Shown piece by piece: positions 50,130-61,195 of a stretch of 64,000 nt of DNA. Positions within the stretch are counted from its first letter, which is position 1; the number at the start of each line of letters is the position of its first letter. The notes beneath the pieces are model-generated. The model did not search any database and was not told the DNA's origin. It saw only the letters and a list, made by a program, of their open reading frames with translations. A program made the translations under genes and the position numbers. The DNA lies in the NCBI GenBank assembly GCA_950295325.1, contig OX485807.1, forward strand, positions 1,242,501 to 1,306,500, written 5' to 3'. This DNA comes from Polytrichum commune (Eukaryota; Streptophyta; Polytrichopsida; Polytrichales; Polytrichaceae).

Positions 50130-50563
50130 GATCATGGTAGTTTTACTCTCTACTTGGGCATGTTATGGGAATTAGACTAATATGTCAATGAGGAGAGATG
50201 GGGTTGCATCCCATTTGCCCCAATGACAATTAGTACATATAAACTTTGAATTAGTGTGCCTTACGTGACAAATTGGGTGCAGTGGAAGAAAGGTCTTGAG
50301 TATGACAATCTCATGATTTCTAACTGGAACTTATTTTCTCAAAGCGTTACATATTATATCATTTTTGTCAATGCCAAGGAAAACATTACTTGACATCAAT
50401 TTTCAAATCAAGGAATTATCATATTTTGAGGCGTCAATGCATGTCAATGGGGGTACCCATGCAAATTTTCCTTTGGAATGAGATATGCTTATTTGGAGCC
50501 CTTGACATAGTTATGCATGGTTTTTTTCCAAGAGTGTCACAATGAAGCTACCAATGCAAAAAG
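49197..50563. repeat. Segmental duplication, copy 1 (partner at 60.3-61.2 and 63.65-64.0 kb)
   Basis: Shared ordered blocks: GTTGAAACA.AAGATTT...CTTCACAAT near 49205; GGATTGAATTG...GACATCA-like near 49890; CATGCAACACATT near 49990; AGAATGAGAA near 50075; TTTTACTCTCTACTTGGGCA near 50140. Beyond that, the block GAGATGGGGTTGCATCCC...ATGTCAATGGGGGTA...ATAGTTATGCAT runs from 50193 to 50563. A (TA)n run (49255-49291) and an AAT microsatellite (50101-50129) lie within it. Confidence 0.75.
49255..49291. repeat. (TA)n microsatellite
   Basis: A pure TA dinucleotide run of about 37 bp, at the right edge of the gypsy fossil and inside the duplicated block. The partner copy near 60360 has only TTGTATATAAG at the same place. 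Confidence 0.9.
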
Positions 50564-51640
50564 TGCCCTTTACAATACGAGAGGAAATAAGTGCATGCAA
50601 GTGTACCCCCCATTCATCCATGTTAGCAATAATATATGTCTTCTCTATGTTTGTGACTAATTCATTTCAAACATAATCACATTCAACTATAGTGGGGGCT
50701 TTGAAGCTAATTCCAACTACAAAATGATTGAAAAATTGTAACTTGAGACAATGTAAGACTTATATTTTATCAATCTTAAGAAAAAAATGAATCACATCCC
50801 CATTTCAACATTCCACATTGTTTTAAAGTTCTTTAGGAATGCAAGTTTTTTTCCAAGCCGAGTAGAACTAGTTTCTATAGTAGCCACAATAGTTTTAAAA
50901 AATGAATGAGATCTAATGGAGTCACAAATCTAAGCATGAAAGGGGCGATTGCTACAATATGCTACAACTTAGTCTCAAATATTGTTTTTCCTATTCTCAT
51001 TCTTAGTCAAAGGACAATTTGACAAATCCATCAAACAATGTTGGCAATGTTGAGGTTAGATTGGATTTATTTGGTCAACATTGGTTGTCAAAATGTTGTG
51101 CTAGTTTATTCATTTAACTAATGTGCTAGTTTTGTGGCTTGGGAAACATCCAAGACTTGTAGGCTATTTAATAGAATTGGACTCTAAGTAGAAGTACATA
51201 AGCTCCCATACTTATGTGACCATGTTATGTTATGTTTGAATAAAATTTTGATTAAATTCCAAATATTTGATACCACAATGACAATTTTTTTAAGGTTTTT
51301 TCATTTTGTTTGTTTGTTTTGGTGTAAAAGCATGTGGAAAATTTTAATAATTCACTTGACATCCATTAATTTTGGGACCCTTCATTTTGAAAAGCAAATG
51401 AGAACTTCAACCTTGAACATTAGTTGAGGCATTTACACATGTCTACAAAAATGTGATATGTGCCAACATCTACATGGATAACACCCCGTTACACTAAAAT
51501 GTGTACATCCTCAAGAACTTTCATTTTATTTTTTTGTAACTCCTAGCCCAATATTTCAGGTGTTCATATGTCAATTGTTCATATAGCACAAGATGGTGGA
51601 GGTTTTATACGAATGCTTCAAAATCATAAGAAAAAATTTA
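50188..51640 (-). pseudogene. Decayed DUF247 gene copy
   Basis: 50188-50400 aligns, on the minus strand, with the last exon sequence of the open DUF247 gene: VIGxNGMQPH at the end, then the membrane region, then TLTKVNK. 51470-51640 aligns with its middle part: ATAACACCCC.TT, GTAACT.CTAGC, CATATGTCAATTGTTCAT, CACAAGAT.GTGGAG. The stretch between is too diverged to read or carries inserted DNA. Many stops, so not functional. Confidence 0.7.
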
Positions 51641-52840
51641 CATAATTTTCTTAAATTTTAAATCATGTAAGAATGAAGAAAGTTATCCCTTAAAACTCTT
51701 TTGGAGGGACCCATGTGAGATGGTTTAAATGTTCAATCATAACGATTTTGTTTGGGAAAACCCCGGGAGAAACAACGACCCCATTAATTCATAGGGAATG
51801 CTCATATACTTGAGTATTTATGATAGACCTTGAGCATGGACAAGGCTTGATGTCTTACTTTTCGTGTTGCCCCCCTCTTCACCAATAAGCTTATCAAAAT
51901 CAAAAACTTAGTCAACTTTATTATAACACAACTGCACTTTTGTTAGTTGATTCGACTCCGACATCATCCACGGTTCCAAATCAATCTAATAAGAGTCGTT
52001 TGGGATGAATTATTGAACTGGAACCTATGAGGGAAGTTTTTGCTTGACATGTTTACCAACCTATTGGTAAGATTGGTGGCGGCCCAACTTATCTAGAGCC
52101 ACATGCCATCTACTAGTCAAGTTGGCCCATGAGAAGCCCTACCTCCAAAAGGTATTTTGTTGGAGACCCTCTTTGCAAAAAGGGTCTCCAACGAAATTGA
52201 AGACTGAAGGTGAGTTTCCATGTAAGCTTAGGTTGTTTGTCTACCAAATTCTAGTGGGAATAAGGACGTACAAATTCTCCCAAATACAAATGGAATATGG
52301 TGGGGTAGGGTTCGTATTGTGCCAACTAGCTACTCTCATCTTATGAAATCCGGGCCCACCTACTAACCTCCTCCTCCTCCTCCTAAATGGCGGTCTTCAA
52401 GCATGCGGTGCCTAACACTTCTAGGTTGCAAAGTGCTTCAGTGGGCACATGGAAGTATATTGGTCCATGTACATAGCCCTTCACATTCTAATAGGCCACC
52501 AAAATGTTGTTGGTTGGCGGCTTATGCTTATCTACATGAGAACACCTCCAATCCACTATTATCTAAAATCTAGTGGGCGTCGGGCGAGCAACTTACATGG
52601 GAACTCACCCTAATGGGCTTGGTTTGAAGATGTAGCAACCATAATGTCGTCTCTATGGGTATAAGGGTTAGATTAGTTATGGGTCTAGAAACATACATCC
52701 AAAGACTATACATATATACTTAATTAATTGGGCGAGGGACTATGTTTACAACAATTGATGTCAATTGAAAGTATTTAGCTACTTGACCCATGTTCACATT
52801 TGTATGATTGGATGAAATGGTAACTTTTTAAACTTAGTGT
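51641..52840. other. Intergenic, no gene recognised
   Basis: Unassigned sequence with one clean hairpin (listed separately) and a CTC microsatellite near 52370. Frame 52122-52346 is an accidental opening over the hairpin. Confidence 0.35.
52159..52192. repeat. Perfect 12-bp inverted repeat (hairpin)
   Basis: GTTGGAGACCCT (52159-52170) and its exact inverse AGGGTCTCCAAC (52181-52192) are separated by a 10-base loop. Function unknown. Confidence 0.8.
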
Positions 52841-52929
52841 TACACGTCTTTGCAAATTTTCTATTTATATAGTCCAAAAATTCAGCAATTAACAACTTAT
52901 AAAAAGAAAGTACAAATACAGTTCAAGTT

Positions 52930-54100
52930 CATAGGTAAACTCAATGCATTTCAAATGCTACAATTCTCTAGTTGCATGAATGAAGAAAGACACTCAAAAC
53001 ACCTCCAAAAAGTGGATGTGCGACACATTCAAAAACAAATGGATGTACAACACATTTAAAAGTTACCAAACTCCAATTATTTTACTAATTGATTTTGGAA
53101 TGAAATTATATTAATGACAATGATAATGATGATGATGATGATGACCCAGGGAGTGCACTGTTCAAGTACTGTATTTATACACGTGGGTGCACAAAAGGGG
53201 TATTATTTAAAACAAGCATGTACAAGATGTACGTACAAGAGATATATTGCTATTAAGCAAGAAGTAGATATACATGAGGCTATAGAAAAATATATGTAAA
53301 GTACGCATTTACGCGTTTACGCGTTCAAGTTAGACCTGGACCAAGAATCATGTGTTTTTTCATCCACTAAGTAACGACTTTATAACTAAAAATCTATGAT
53401 TTGATATTATACATATAATAGGGCCATATTTTTGCATTTCCAAACATTTGTACACATGTTATATACAATTTCTGTATTTGTTTTTGGACCCTTGTGTACG
53501 TATGGAAATGTATTTTGAAGCAATGAGATTTGTAAGTATATTGCTTGATTTTAGCAAAAATAAAATGTATACAGGGGTATTTTAATAAGGGGCATGCACG
53601 CACGTGATGCTTGGTTTTAATGAATAGTGCACTCCCTGAGGATGATGATGATAATAATAATAATTATTATTATTAACGCAACCATTAGATAGCAATTTGT
53701 ATTGATTACATTCTTTAAGGGCATGTTGCAAGAATTACACTGATTGGTGATATATTTGTTTGCAGTTTATTCGTTTTTTCTTTAATAATCAAAGATCACA
53801 ATTCACAATGAAACTCTAGTGTATTGTGAGGTTGTTCTCTAGTCACATGTGTATTCTAACATTCAGATCCCATGCAAAATGTCATGCCATGTGCAACACA
53901 TTCAAAATCAAATGGATGCAAATAAATCCCTCCCCTCCCCCTACAAATTTATTACATATTTCAAGATAAATTTCCTCAATAAAATGAAAGTAGAAACAAA
54001 AACAAAAATAAAAACTACTCAAATGGTAATACAACTAATAATAAGTACATGTACTCCTGATTTTTACTCTCCCTACAGGCATGATGTATGAATGGGCCTC
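52930..54100. repeat. Repeated DUF247 3' flank blocks
   Basis: Blocks with TTCTCTAGT(T/C)(G/A)CATG followed by (C)ACACATTCAAAA.CAAATGGATG occur at about 52970-53060 and 53835-53920. Related blocks are at 59090-59180 and 59470-59570. The second lies directly 3' of the open DUF247 gene (which is on the minus strand), and the others lie beside its decayed relatives. These look like remnants of duplicated 3' flanks. Confidence 0.6.
53147..53638. mobile_element. hAT-like MITE (492 bp) in a GAT microsatellite
   Basis: Ends CAGGGAGTGCACTGTTCA and TGAATAGTGCACTCCCTG are inverted repeats with one mismatch. Weaker inverted similarity continues for about 65 bp (CACGTG.GTGCA in both arms). CAGGG ends and internal GTGCAC are usual for hAT elements. 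Both flanks are GATGAT repeats, so the 8-bp target duplication cannot be read with certainty. Non-coding. Confidence 0.75.
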
Positions 54101-54105
54101 CTATG

Positions 54106-55590
54106 TCAGTGAGGATGGAAATGGGGTTGCATCCCATTGGAGCCAATGACATTATCATAAGTTTGAATTAGTGTTGCTATAGTCACAAGAGTGGCTGCAA
54201 TAATAGATAATATAATCCACGGTCTTGAACAAAACAACTTCACAAATTCAAACCGGAGCTTATTTCTTGTTTGCCCTACATATTTATTCACTTTTGTCAA
54301 CGTTAAAAAAAACTTCTTGGTCAAATAGGGGTTAGTTACATTACGGACAGTAGTTTTCCACATGTCTAAAACAATATCATGCGTACCAGCATGCACCTCT
54401 ATAACACCCCATTTTACTAAGAGATCAATGTCCTTAGTGGTTTTCATGAGATTTTCCATAAGCTTTGTGTAACTTCTAGCACAACATTTCAATTGGCCAT
54501 ATGTCAATTGTTCATGCACCACAAGATTGTGGAGATATCTCTCGGTTGTAACATATATACGCAAGAACGGAATCCATAAGCAACCTCTTTCAAATGATAT
54601 ATCTTCAAAACATGTGAACTCCTTGCCTTTTATCCGCACTCCACATGCCTCCAAATAAGTGGCTGAAGGTACACTCTGATAACGTTTATCATGGCGTCCA
54701 TGTGAGTCTCCACACAAGATGCGGTAGGTCTTATCCAGAATGTGCGGGGCCGCTTCCAACTTACCACCTTCTAGTTGTAACCTTTTTTCCATCCTTTGCT
54801 TGAAAATGGTCTCACGTTCAGCCTGGGAAATCCCAGGCCTGTCAAACGTATGCCACAATACACAGTGCCCAATATTCCTTCCTTGCCATTGTTCATGCTC
54901 CCATGCTTCAATGAACTTGCAACCCCGCGTCTTCAGAATGGCGACGACTCTCTTCAACAACACCATGGGGATCTGGTTCTCAACGAAATAGAAATCAGAC
55001 CACTGTAAGTCTCTCACATAAACACGCATCACCTGGGTTCCCATCACTTCCTGCAACGGCTGGCTCAAGCTTTCAATTCGTCCACCCTCCATCTGCATCC
55101 ATATAACCAGGAAAAGTGCATCCAAAGCCAGAAGGCACCTTATATCAGCAATGCTGTGCGATTTTGCATGAGGGCTTTGACCGTACACTGCTTCCCAATG
55201 GCTCTTCTCCTCTATGACTACATCTTCGCAAAACTCATCCCATCTGTCTCCTGTCAGACTCAATGCTCTTGCTACTTGGATTTTAGAGCGTTCCGTGCCA
55301 TCAGTTTGAAGTGTATCAGGGGCACGATTGTGTAGCCCAAATCGCCAACTCTTGGGATCAAAGTGATCGCTGCCGGTCCTCATGGAATCAGGTACCTTCC
55401 AACACACCACTTCTGAGAAATTGTTGGCATCATCTCTTTCAAGCGCATCGTGGACTCGACAAATCCAACTCGCGGGTTCAAATTGAGGGATCAAATTCCT
55501 GGACTCTGTTCCCATATGCGTTTCAAGCTCGACCATTTCAAGCGCAGTGCTGATTTGAGGAATCAATTTTTTTGCAGGTCCAGTGTCCAT
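54106..55590 (-). CDS. DUF247 family protein, single exon, open
   Basis: The model gives 494 aa from the ATG at 55590. The frame stays open upstream to about 55715 without another ATG (a GTG at 55656 is possible). DUF247 hallmarks are IPQFEPASWICRVH near the N-terminus, LLALDALFLVIW, the highly typical DFYFVENQIPMVLLKRV, APHILDKTYRIL, ATYLEACGVRIKG, and YLHNLVVHEQLTYG. One C-terminal membrane helix (PWIILSIIAATLVTIATLI, about 457-478) ends the protein. DUF247 is a plant-specific family of mostly unknown function; members are implicated in grass self-incompatibility. No intron seen. Decayed relatives in the same orientation surround it, so it is the survivor of a local family. Function here is not known. 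Confidence 0.88.
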   Translation of the reverse strand: MDTGPAKKLIPQISTALEMVELETHMGTESRNLIPQFEPASWICRVHDALERDDANNFSEVVCWKVPDSMRTGSDHFDPKSWRFGLHNRAPDTLQTDGTERSKIQVARALSLTGDRWDEFCEDVVIEEKSHWEAVYGQSPHAKSHSIADIRCLLALDALFLVIWMQMEGGRIESLSQPLQEVMGTQVMRVYVRDLQWSDFYFVENQIPMVLLKRVVAILKTRGCKFIEAWEHEQWQGRNIGHCVLWHTFDRPGISQAERETIFKQRMEKRLQLEGGKLEAAPHILDKTYRILCGDSHGRHDKRYQSVPSATYLEACGVRIKGKEFTCFEDISFERGCLWIPFLRIYVTTERYLHNLVVHEQLTYGQLKCCARSYTKLMENLMKTTKDIDLLVKWGVIEVHAGTHDIVLDMWKTTVRNVTNPYLTKKFFLTLTKVNKYVGQTRNKLRFEFVKLFCSRPWIILSIIAATLVTIATLIQTYDNVIGSNGMQPHFHPH

Positions 55591-55903
55591 ATTCTCTGCA
55601 ATTGTTTCGTTCCACAAAGTTGATTGAGAAAAGTATATTCTCAAAGCAGCACCCACAAATAGGCCCTTCTGGTCTGAAAACTTTGCAAATCCTTACCCCT
55701 TGGGGATCGTCAATTTGGTATTCAATCTGCTGTGAAGTAATGCAGTGGCTGCTGATGGGCACACTTATGGTTTTCAATTGGCTCAATGTCACTAGAGATG
55801 CGTTCCTGGGGTCGAAAGCGGCTCCACAACAACAGGGACAGTGACGATCTGCGGGAATGTCATAGAATAGACAGTTGCAAAGGGCTTCAGAGCTTTTAAG
55901 CAC
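55591..55903 (-). other. Cys-rich frame overlapping the DUF247 5' end
   Basis: Minus-strand frame MLKSSEALCNCLFYDIPADR, then HCPCCCGAAFDPRNASL. It runs through IDDPQGVRICKVFRPEG and continues past 55590 in a different frame from DUF247 (to 55538). It may be an upstream ORF, a 5' exon whose junction I cannot see, or the original N-terminus cut off by a frameshift. The frame change lies between about 55715 and 55590. Confidence 0.4.
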
Positions 55904-58740
55904 CCCTCTAACAATGGGGGTTTCCTTTTGCTCTTACCAAAACAACTTTTCTCTCTGGTTCCCTGAACATATGCACGTCAACACCATCAATGCAGAACCG
56001 CGTTCTTGATGGACCTGTCAGTGGAAATATGGGTTCGTGACATGAGGAGTATTCAGCCTACCGACGAAACTTGTCAGGGTTCCACATAACATTCTACAAG
56101 CTCGTGTGCGAGTTCACTACCCTTCACAACGCTGCTCGGTGAACATCCACAACATATATGTACAAAGAGGTTGGTGTCACGGGCGTTGGTATAGACATTA
56201 GAAAGTGGATTTTTGAGAATCATCTGCTCAAGCTTGTAGAAATAACTGCAAACCTGTGATCGACACAAGACTCCAGTTCATGAACCGTGGAAACGGACTA
56301 CGTACTGGTATTTGGTACAAAGGATAAATCTATGTTCAAGAACTTCTGGTTCAGGCTCACTGGTTGTGATGAGCAACCAGAAGCACAACTCTAGTGGTTT
56401 TTGAAGAGACACGAATCACCCCTCCATGGACTATGAATCAAATTTAGAGAGCTCCAATGCATGCAACGAACAACAAGAAGGAGCTATCACCTCAAGCTTG
56501 CCCAATCTATAGTTCCGCCCCGCCTCTCATCCAAAAGGAATGTCTACATCCATGCAGTGGATGTCCTCTAAGTATATACACATAACCCCATTCCACGAGC
56601 TCCATGATCATCTCATATCAGATCAACAGTGTAATATGAAAAATTCTATCCGACAGAGAATACCAACCCTGGTGTCTGGACTTCTCCAAGACATACCAAT
56701 CCCTAGTGTTACTTGGTGGGCGACATATTGTTTTCTGAGCAAGCTAAAATATTCCTTCACAAACAACTTGGAGTGGAGGTCCCTTGAAATTAACGAAAGG
56801 ATGTTAGGTTCCTCATTGAGCCCAAGCCAATCCTAACAATCGTACATTCAAATATCTAGGAAACAAGGTTGCACACATGGAGCACAATTGACAGAATCCA
56901 GTTCAAACAAGCAGCCGTGCCGAAAGTTCTGTACTGTTTTATTTAGCTACTTGTGATAGAAAACGACGTGGTTGCTATAGACCATAACTTGCACAAATCA
57001 ATGCTTCAGAATCGCTTACCACAAGGAGCACATCGAAGACTGATATTGTCTCCCGAGTAATACACAAGCAGAGAATAATAACAGTCAGTAAGCCATCAAG
57101 GAATAACCCATCAAGTAATCACCTGAATTTACTTTTCCCTGAGAATTAATATCCTATTAATATACTTCAGAAAACTGCAGCTGCTAGTGTCAGATGAGCT
57201 TCCGCTTGAACAAGCTAGGTGAACAATGCGAATTAACCAAGGCGCTTTATAGGACAAGAAAGAAGACCGTATATTAATGAGAAGCTCTTATCCAACCCAA
57301 TTCATCAAATGAAATCTTCACCTGTCGCACTTTTAAGTGAGCACAATCATGCATACGCTTGGTAGCATATTCCACAAGTGAGGGTAGAGGGGTAGGTTTT
57401 TACTGGACCCCTTATATGAATGAGACAAATTCTAAGCCTAATCTCCGAGCAGAGGACCAAATAATCCTGAAAAGTAAACAACCCAATACTACATGTAAAT
57501 TAAATTTACATATATTACGCGACAAGGATGCAAAGTAACAGAATCAATACATCGATCTGCAGTCTATGACCTCGAAGGATATCTTGAACATCAGGATACA
57601 CATCAAAGACTTCTGACGAGCTGTTTCAAGCACAACTGTGAGATTTATAAGATCGCCGGTACCTGATCAAACAACCGACTGTCGTTCACTGGATCTCCTT
57701 GTTTCCGCACAAAGCATGAAGCAGCTTGAATGAATCGAAGAGACAACTACTTGGCAGCTTGAGGTAGGTGGGGGTATTCGGAGGAGTGTGTCTCCCTTAT
57801 GGACTCGACAAGAATGAGGTCTCTTGCTCTTCAGGATGTAACTTAAGCAGGAGAACAGGCAGCTCTCTCGCCACCAGCACTCGCATTCCGCAGCCTTCGC
57901 TTCTGCGTTGGGCTAAGTCGCGGCACTGTGCAAAGGGCAACCAGGTCTTGTTGTGCTTTTTGTGGAAGTCGTGTTACTAATCCCCCACATCACAAGCCCT
58001 TGGGATTATTACTTAATTTTCTCGCACTTCCCAATGAGCAAGTGAAATTCCTCGCACATGTGTGTACCTCTCATCAATCTATTGGAAATACTTGACCCCT
58101 TAATAAGTTTGTGGCCGATTCATCTCAACCAGCTTCGTCTGAGTTGAACTCATGTGGGACCTGTGAAGTTGATTCGACTAAAGCGACTTAAAAAAGGATG
58201 TTACTGTATGTTAGATGTATGAGAGGGTACGCTTGTATGCACGTGAGAAATTTCTCTTGCCTCTGTCCGCGCATCGTGAAGTGCAAGAAAATTTATATCC
58301 CAGGAGCTTGTTGTGCACTCCAATCTCCCGGATTCCATCAAGTCAAGCTGCGAGGGAAAGATTCTGGGGTTTCGTTTGAACTCGCTCAAGATTAAATCTC
58401 AATGTTTAGGAGGACACAATTATGATTGATTTTGTCCGTGGCCCAGACTCAGCCACATCAATGAAACCAAGCCTCAAGGGTTGCCTAAGCCATTTGCATT
58501 GGAAGTTTTTGTGCATGATGGATTGCATCCATAGATAAGTTCTTATACAGAAGAGAAATATCATGGTTCAAGAATTCCATTTAGTTAGTATGTTGTTTTG
58601 TATTAAAAGAATGTGTTTCCCGTGTGCATAAGTTGCCAACCGGTGTAACTCGAATGAAAAGCAAAAGCAATGCTTGTGAGAGGGTTCTTTTTCTCAGGTT
58701 GTGTTCTTCATTGATTCAAGCAAAGTTGTTGATATAATTT
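55904..58740. other. Upstream of DUF247, no gene recognised
   Basis: Mixed-composition DNA, slightly GC-richer at 57700-58400. Frames at 56540-56836, 57768-57980 and 58198-58395 have no family resemblance. It probably includes the DUF247 promoter and perhaps a leader. Confidence 0.35.
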
Positions 58741-59194
58741 GGTCATTCAAAGAATGTCCTTTTCAAATTTTATGTGTACAACACGTTTTAAACCATTCTC
58801 CAATCATTTCACTAAACTAACTCACAGTACATTTTGTCAATAGAAAGGAAAAATAAACTAAAAATTTAAACACAATATAACATGATGAGTGCAAGTATTA
58901 GATAATAATTTGTAGTAGTTTAAATCTCTAAGGGCATGTCACTTGCAAGAACATAATGATTGGTGTCAAATTGTTTGCAATTTATTTTATTTTATTTTAT
59001 TATCTGAGAAACTATAAGAAACTCAACTGGTTAATTAGTTGGTAGCACATATGGTTCAAGTTCACAAAAAAAAACACTATGCATTCATGTTATTCTCTAC
59101 TCACATGAATAAACAATACACTTAACAACCATGTGAAACTATGTGCCATGTGCAACACATTCAAATCTAAATGGGTGCATTCAAAACTTTTGTT

Positions 59195-59395
59195 AAAGGC
59201 TTATGGACCATTGATAAGTTTGAATTAGTGTGCCTATAGTGACAAAAATGGCTACAATAACAAACACTATAATTCAAGGTTTTGAGCAAAATAACTTCAT
59301 AATTTATATCAAACTCATTTCTTGTACACTGTACATAGTTTCACTTTTGTCGATGTTAAAGAAAATTTCTTTGTCAAATTAGGGGTTGATACAGT
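59195..59395 (-). pseudogene. DUF247 3'-end fragment
   Basis: AAGTTTGAATTAGTGTGCC...ATAGTGACAAAAATGGCTACAA and CACTTTTGTC.ATGTTAAAGAAAATTTCTT align base by base with 54150-54345 of the open DUF247 gene (membrane helix and TLTKVNK region). Upstream coding sequence is not recognisable. It is broken. Confidence 0.7.
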
Positions 59396-59874
59396 AAAAT
59401 GTATTGACCAATTGATTGATTTCTAGTAACTAGAGTTCAGATTCACAAGAAAACTCTAGTATGCTTTTATGTAATTCTCTAATCGCATGGATATAAACAA
59501 CAAACTCAAATCTTGACATGCACAAAGTGCCATGTTCAACACATTCAAAACCAAATGAATACATATTCAAAACCCTCTCCCTAACAATTTACTAAACATT
59601 TGAAAATAAATTTATTTGATTGAGTAATTCTATATAAGAAGAAGTAGAAGAAAAATCCATAGCTTAACTCTTCCTAATTGGCATTTAAGTTTATTTTGAG
59701 AAACACACTTAATCATCCAGTCAATGAAATTTTGACCACCTCCTAAATAGGTATATGAACTTCAAATTTTGAAAATCCAAGTTCTCATATGTGTGTTTTT
59801 AGTATACACAAATATTTAGATTTATTAAAATTTCTCATCCATCCCTTCATCCAAATTTAGAAAACAAGTTTTTA

Positions 59875-60250
59875 CTACACTAAATATGGCATTTAGTGTC
59901 ATATAGTATTTAATGTCACTATGGTAACTTTTCAAATGACACTTCTTATGGAAAGTTTACAAAACTGTCATGGAGACTGGATGAGTTCATCCATTGGCCA
60001 AAACCCTACCTTCTCTTGTCAGCAACTTGTGATGAAATATTGTCATGGATGATTGAAATTTGGATGAAAAATCACTTAGTAAGTAATAGTAATTGCAACA
60101 CTACAAATCTATAATCCCCGAAAAAAATTACAAGGAATGACAAATAGTATTGGGTTAAAATTCAGTGTTGGTGACACTATACCGAATTTTACAATTAGTA
60201 TTGAGCAAGACAATCAGAAAAGGTGGCACTAAATATCATATTTAGTGTAG
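59875..60250. mobile_element. Possible CACTA-like MITE (~370 bp)
   Basis: CTACACTAAATATG at 59875 and its exact inverse CATATTTAGTGTAG ending at 60250. Just inside, CATTTAGTGTCA-type motifs repeat in both arms (GGCATTTAGTGTCA left, GGTGGCACTAAATAT right), as in CACTA subterminal repeats. Target duplication unclear; non-coding. Confidence 0.5.
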
Positions 60251-60289
60251 CTACGTGAGCTGAGAACTTCCTAACTAAACACTTCTAAT

Positions 60290-61195
60290 TGGATCTTCTC
60301 ATCTATTGTTGAAACACAAGATTTTTCTTCTGATGTCTTCACAATGAAGTTGGTTTCTATTGTATATAAGTGGATGATCATATTATAATGTGTTGATGAT
60401 ATTGGATTGAATTGTCTTTGACATCAAGGTGCTATGAAAGTTTTAAGCTCGTTGGAATGCACTTGGGAACACTAAGGGACCAAAAATCTTTAAACTGTAT
60501 ACATGCAACACATTCAGTAGTAGATGAATATCACCCCTCCCCCGTCTTCTAATGTTGAACCTCTCATAATTGTCTTCTTCAATAGAATGAGAATGAGAAT
60601 GAAAAATATTGAATAAGAATAATAATACAACACACTGCAAGGGGGGGGGGGGGAGGGGGAGCACTTCCTCTTAGATTAAGTATACACGTGCGATAACATA
60701 TTATTCTTTTAGGGTTTTTTTACCTACTATTATAAGGCATTCTAACTATCAAAATAATGGTAAATTGTTATGATTATTGGCACTCTATGGGTTATTATAG
60801 TTTGTTGAATCATTGAAATGCTACCCTATATTACTTATATGTAAAAAGAAATCCCCAATTCCCAAAGTTCTTAAAGTGTATGATTAACTATAAGCCTCAC
60901 AAAATGCACATGTACAAATGATTTTTCATATCTAGCCCTTTATGTCCTTGATATTTTTATATATACCACTTACGTAATTTTATGATATTATGTCAAATGC
61001 TATATTACATATAGTCATGTTTTCCACATCTAGAGCACCCTATATTATATGTTTCATTTTACAAATTTTACCCACCATTAATATATGAAACCCTATATTT
61101 TATTGAATGTAGTTTCTACCCCTCCCAAATGTATCACATAGCAACTCGTGGTAATTTTACTCTCTACTTGGGCACGTTATGGGAATTATGGCCCT
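60290..61195. repeat. Segmental duplication, copy 2a
   Basis: Follows the same order of blocks as 49197-50178: GTTGAAACACAAGATTTTT at about 60308, GGATTGAATTGTCTTTGACA near 60401, ACATGCAACACATTCA near 60500, AGAATGAGAATGAGAATGAA near 60590 and TTTTACTCTCTACTTGGGCA at about 61156. The homologous sequence stops at about 61195 and resumes at 63652. Confidence 0.7.
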
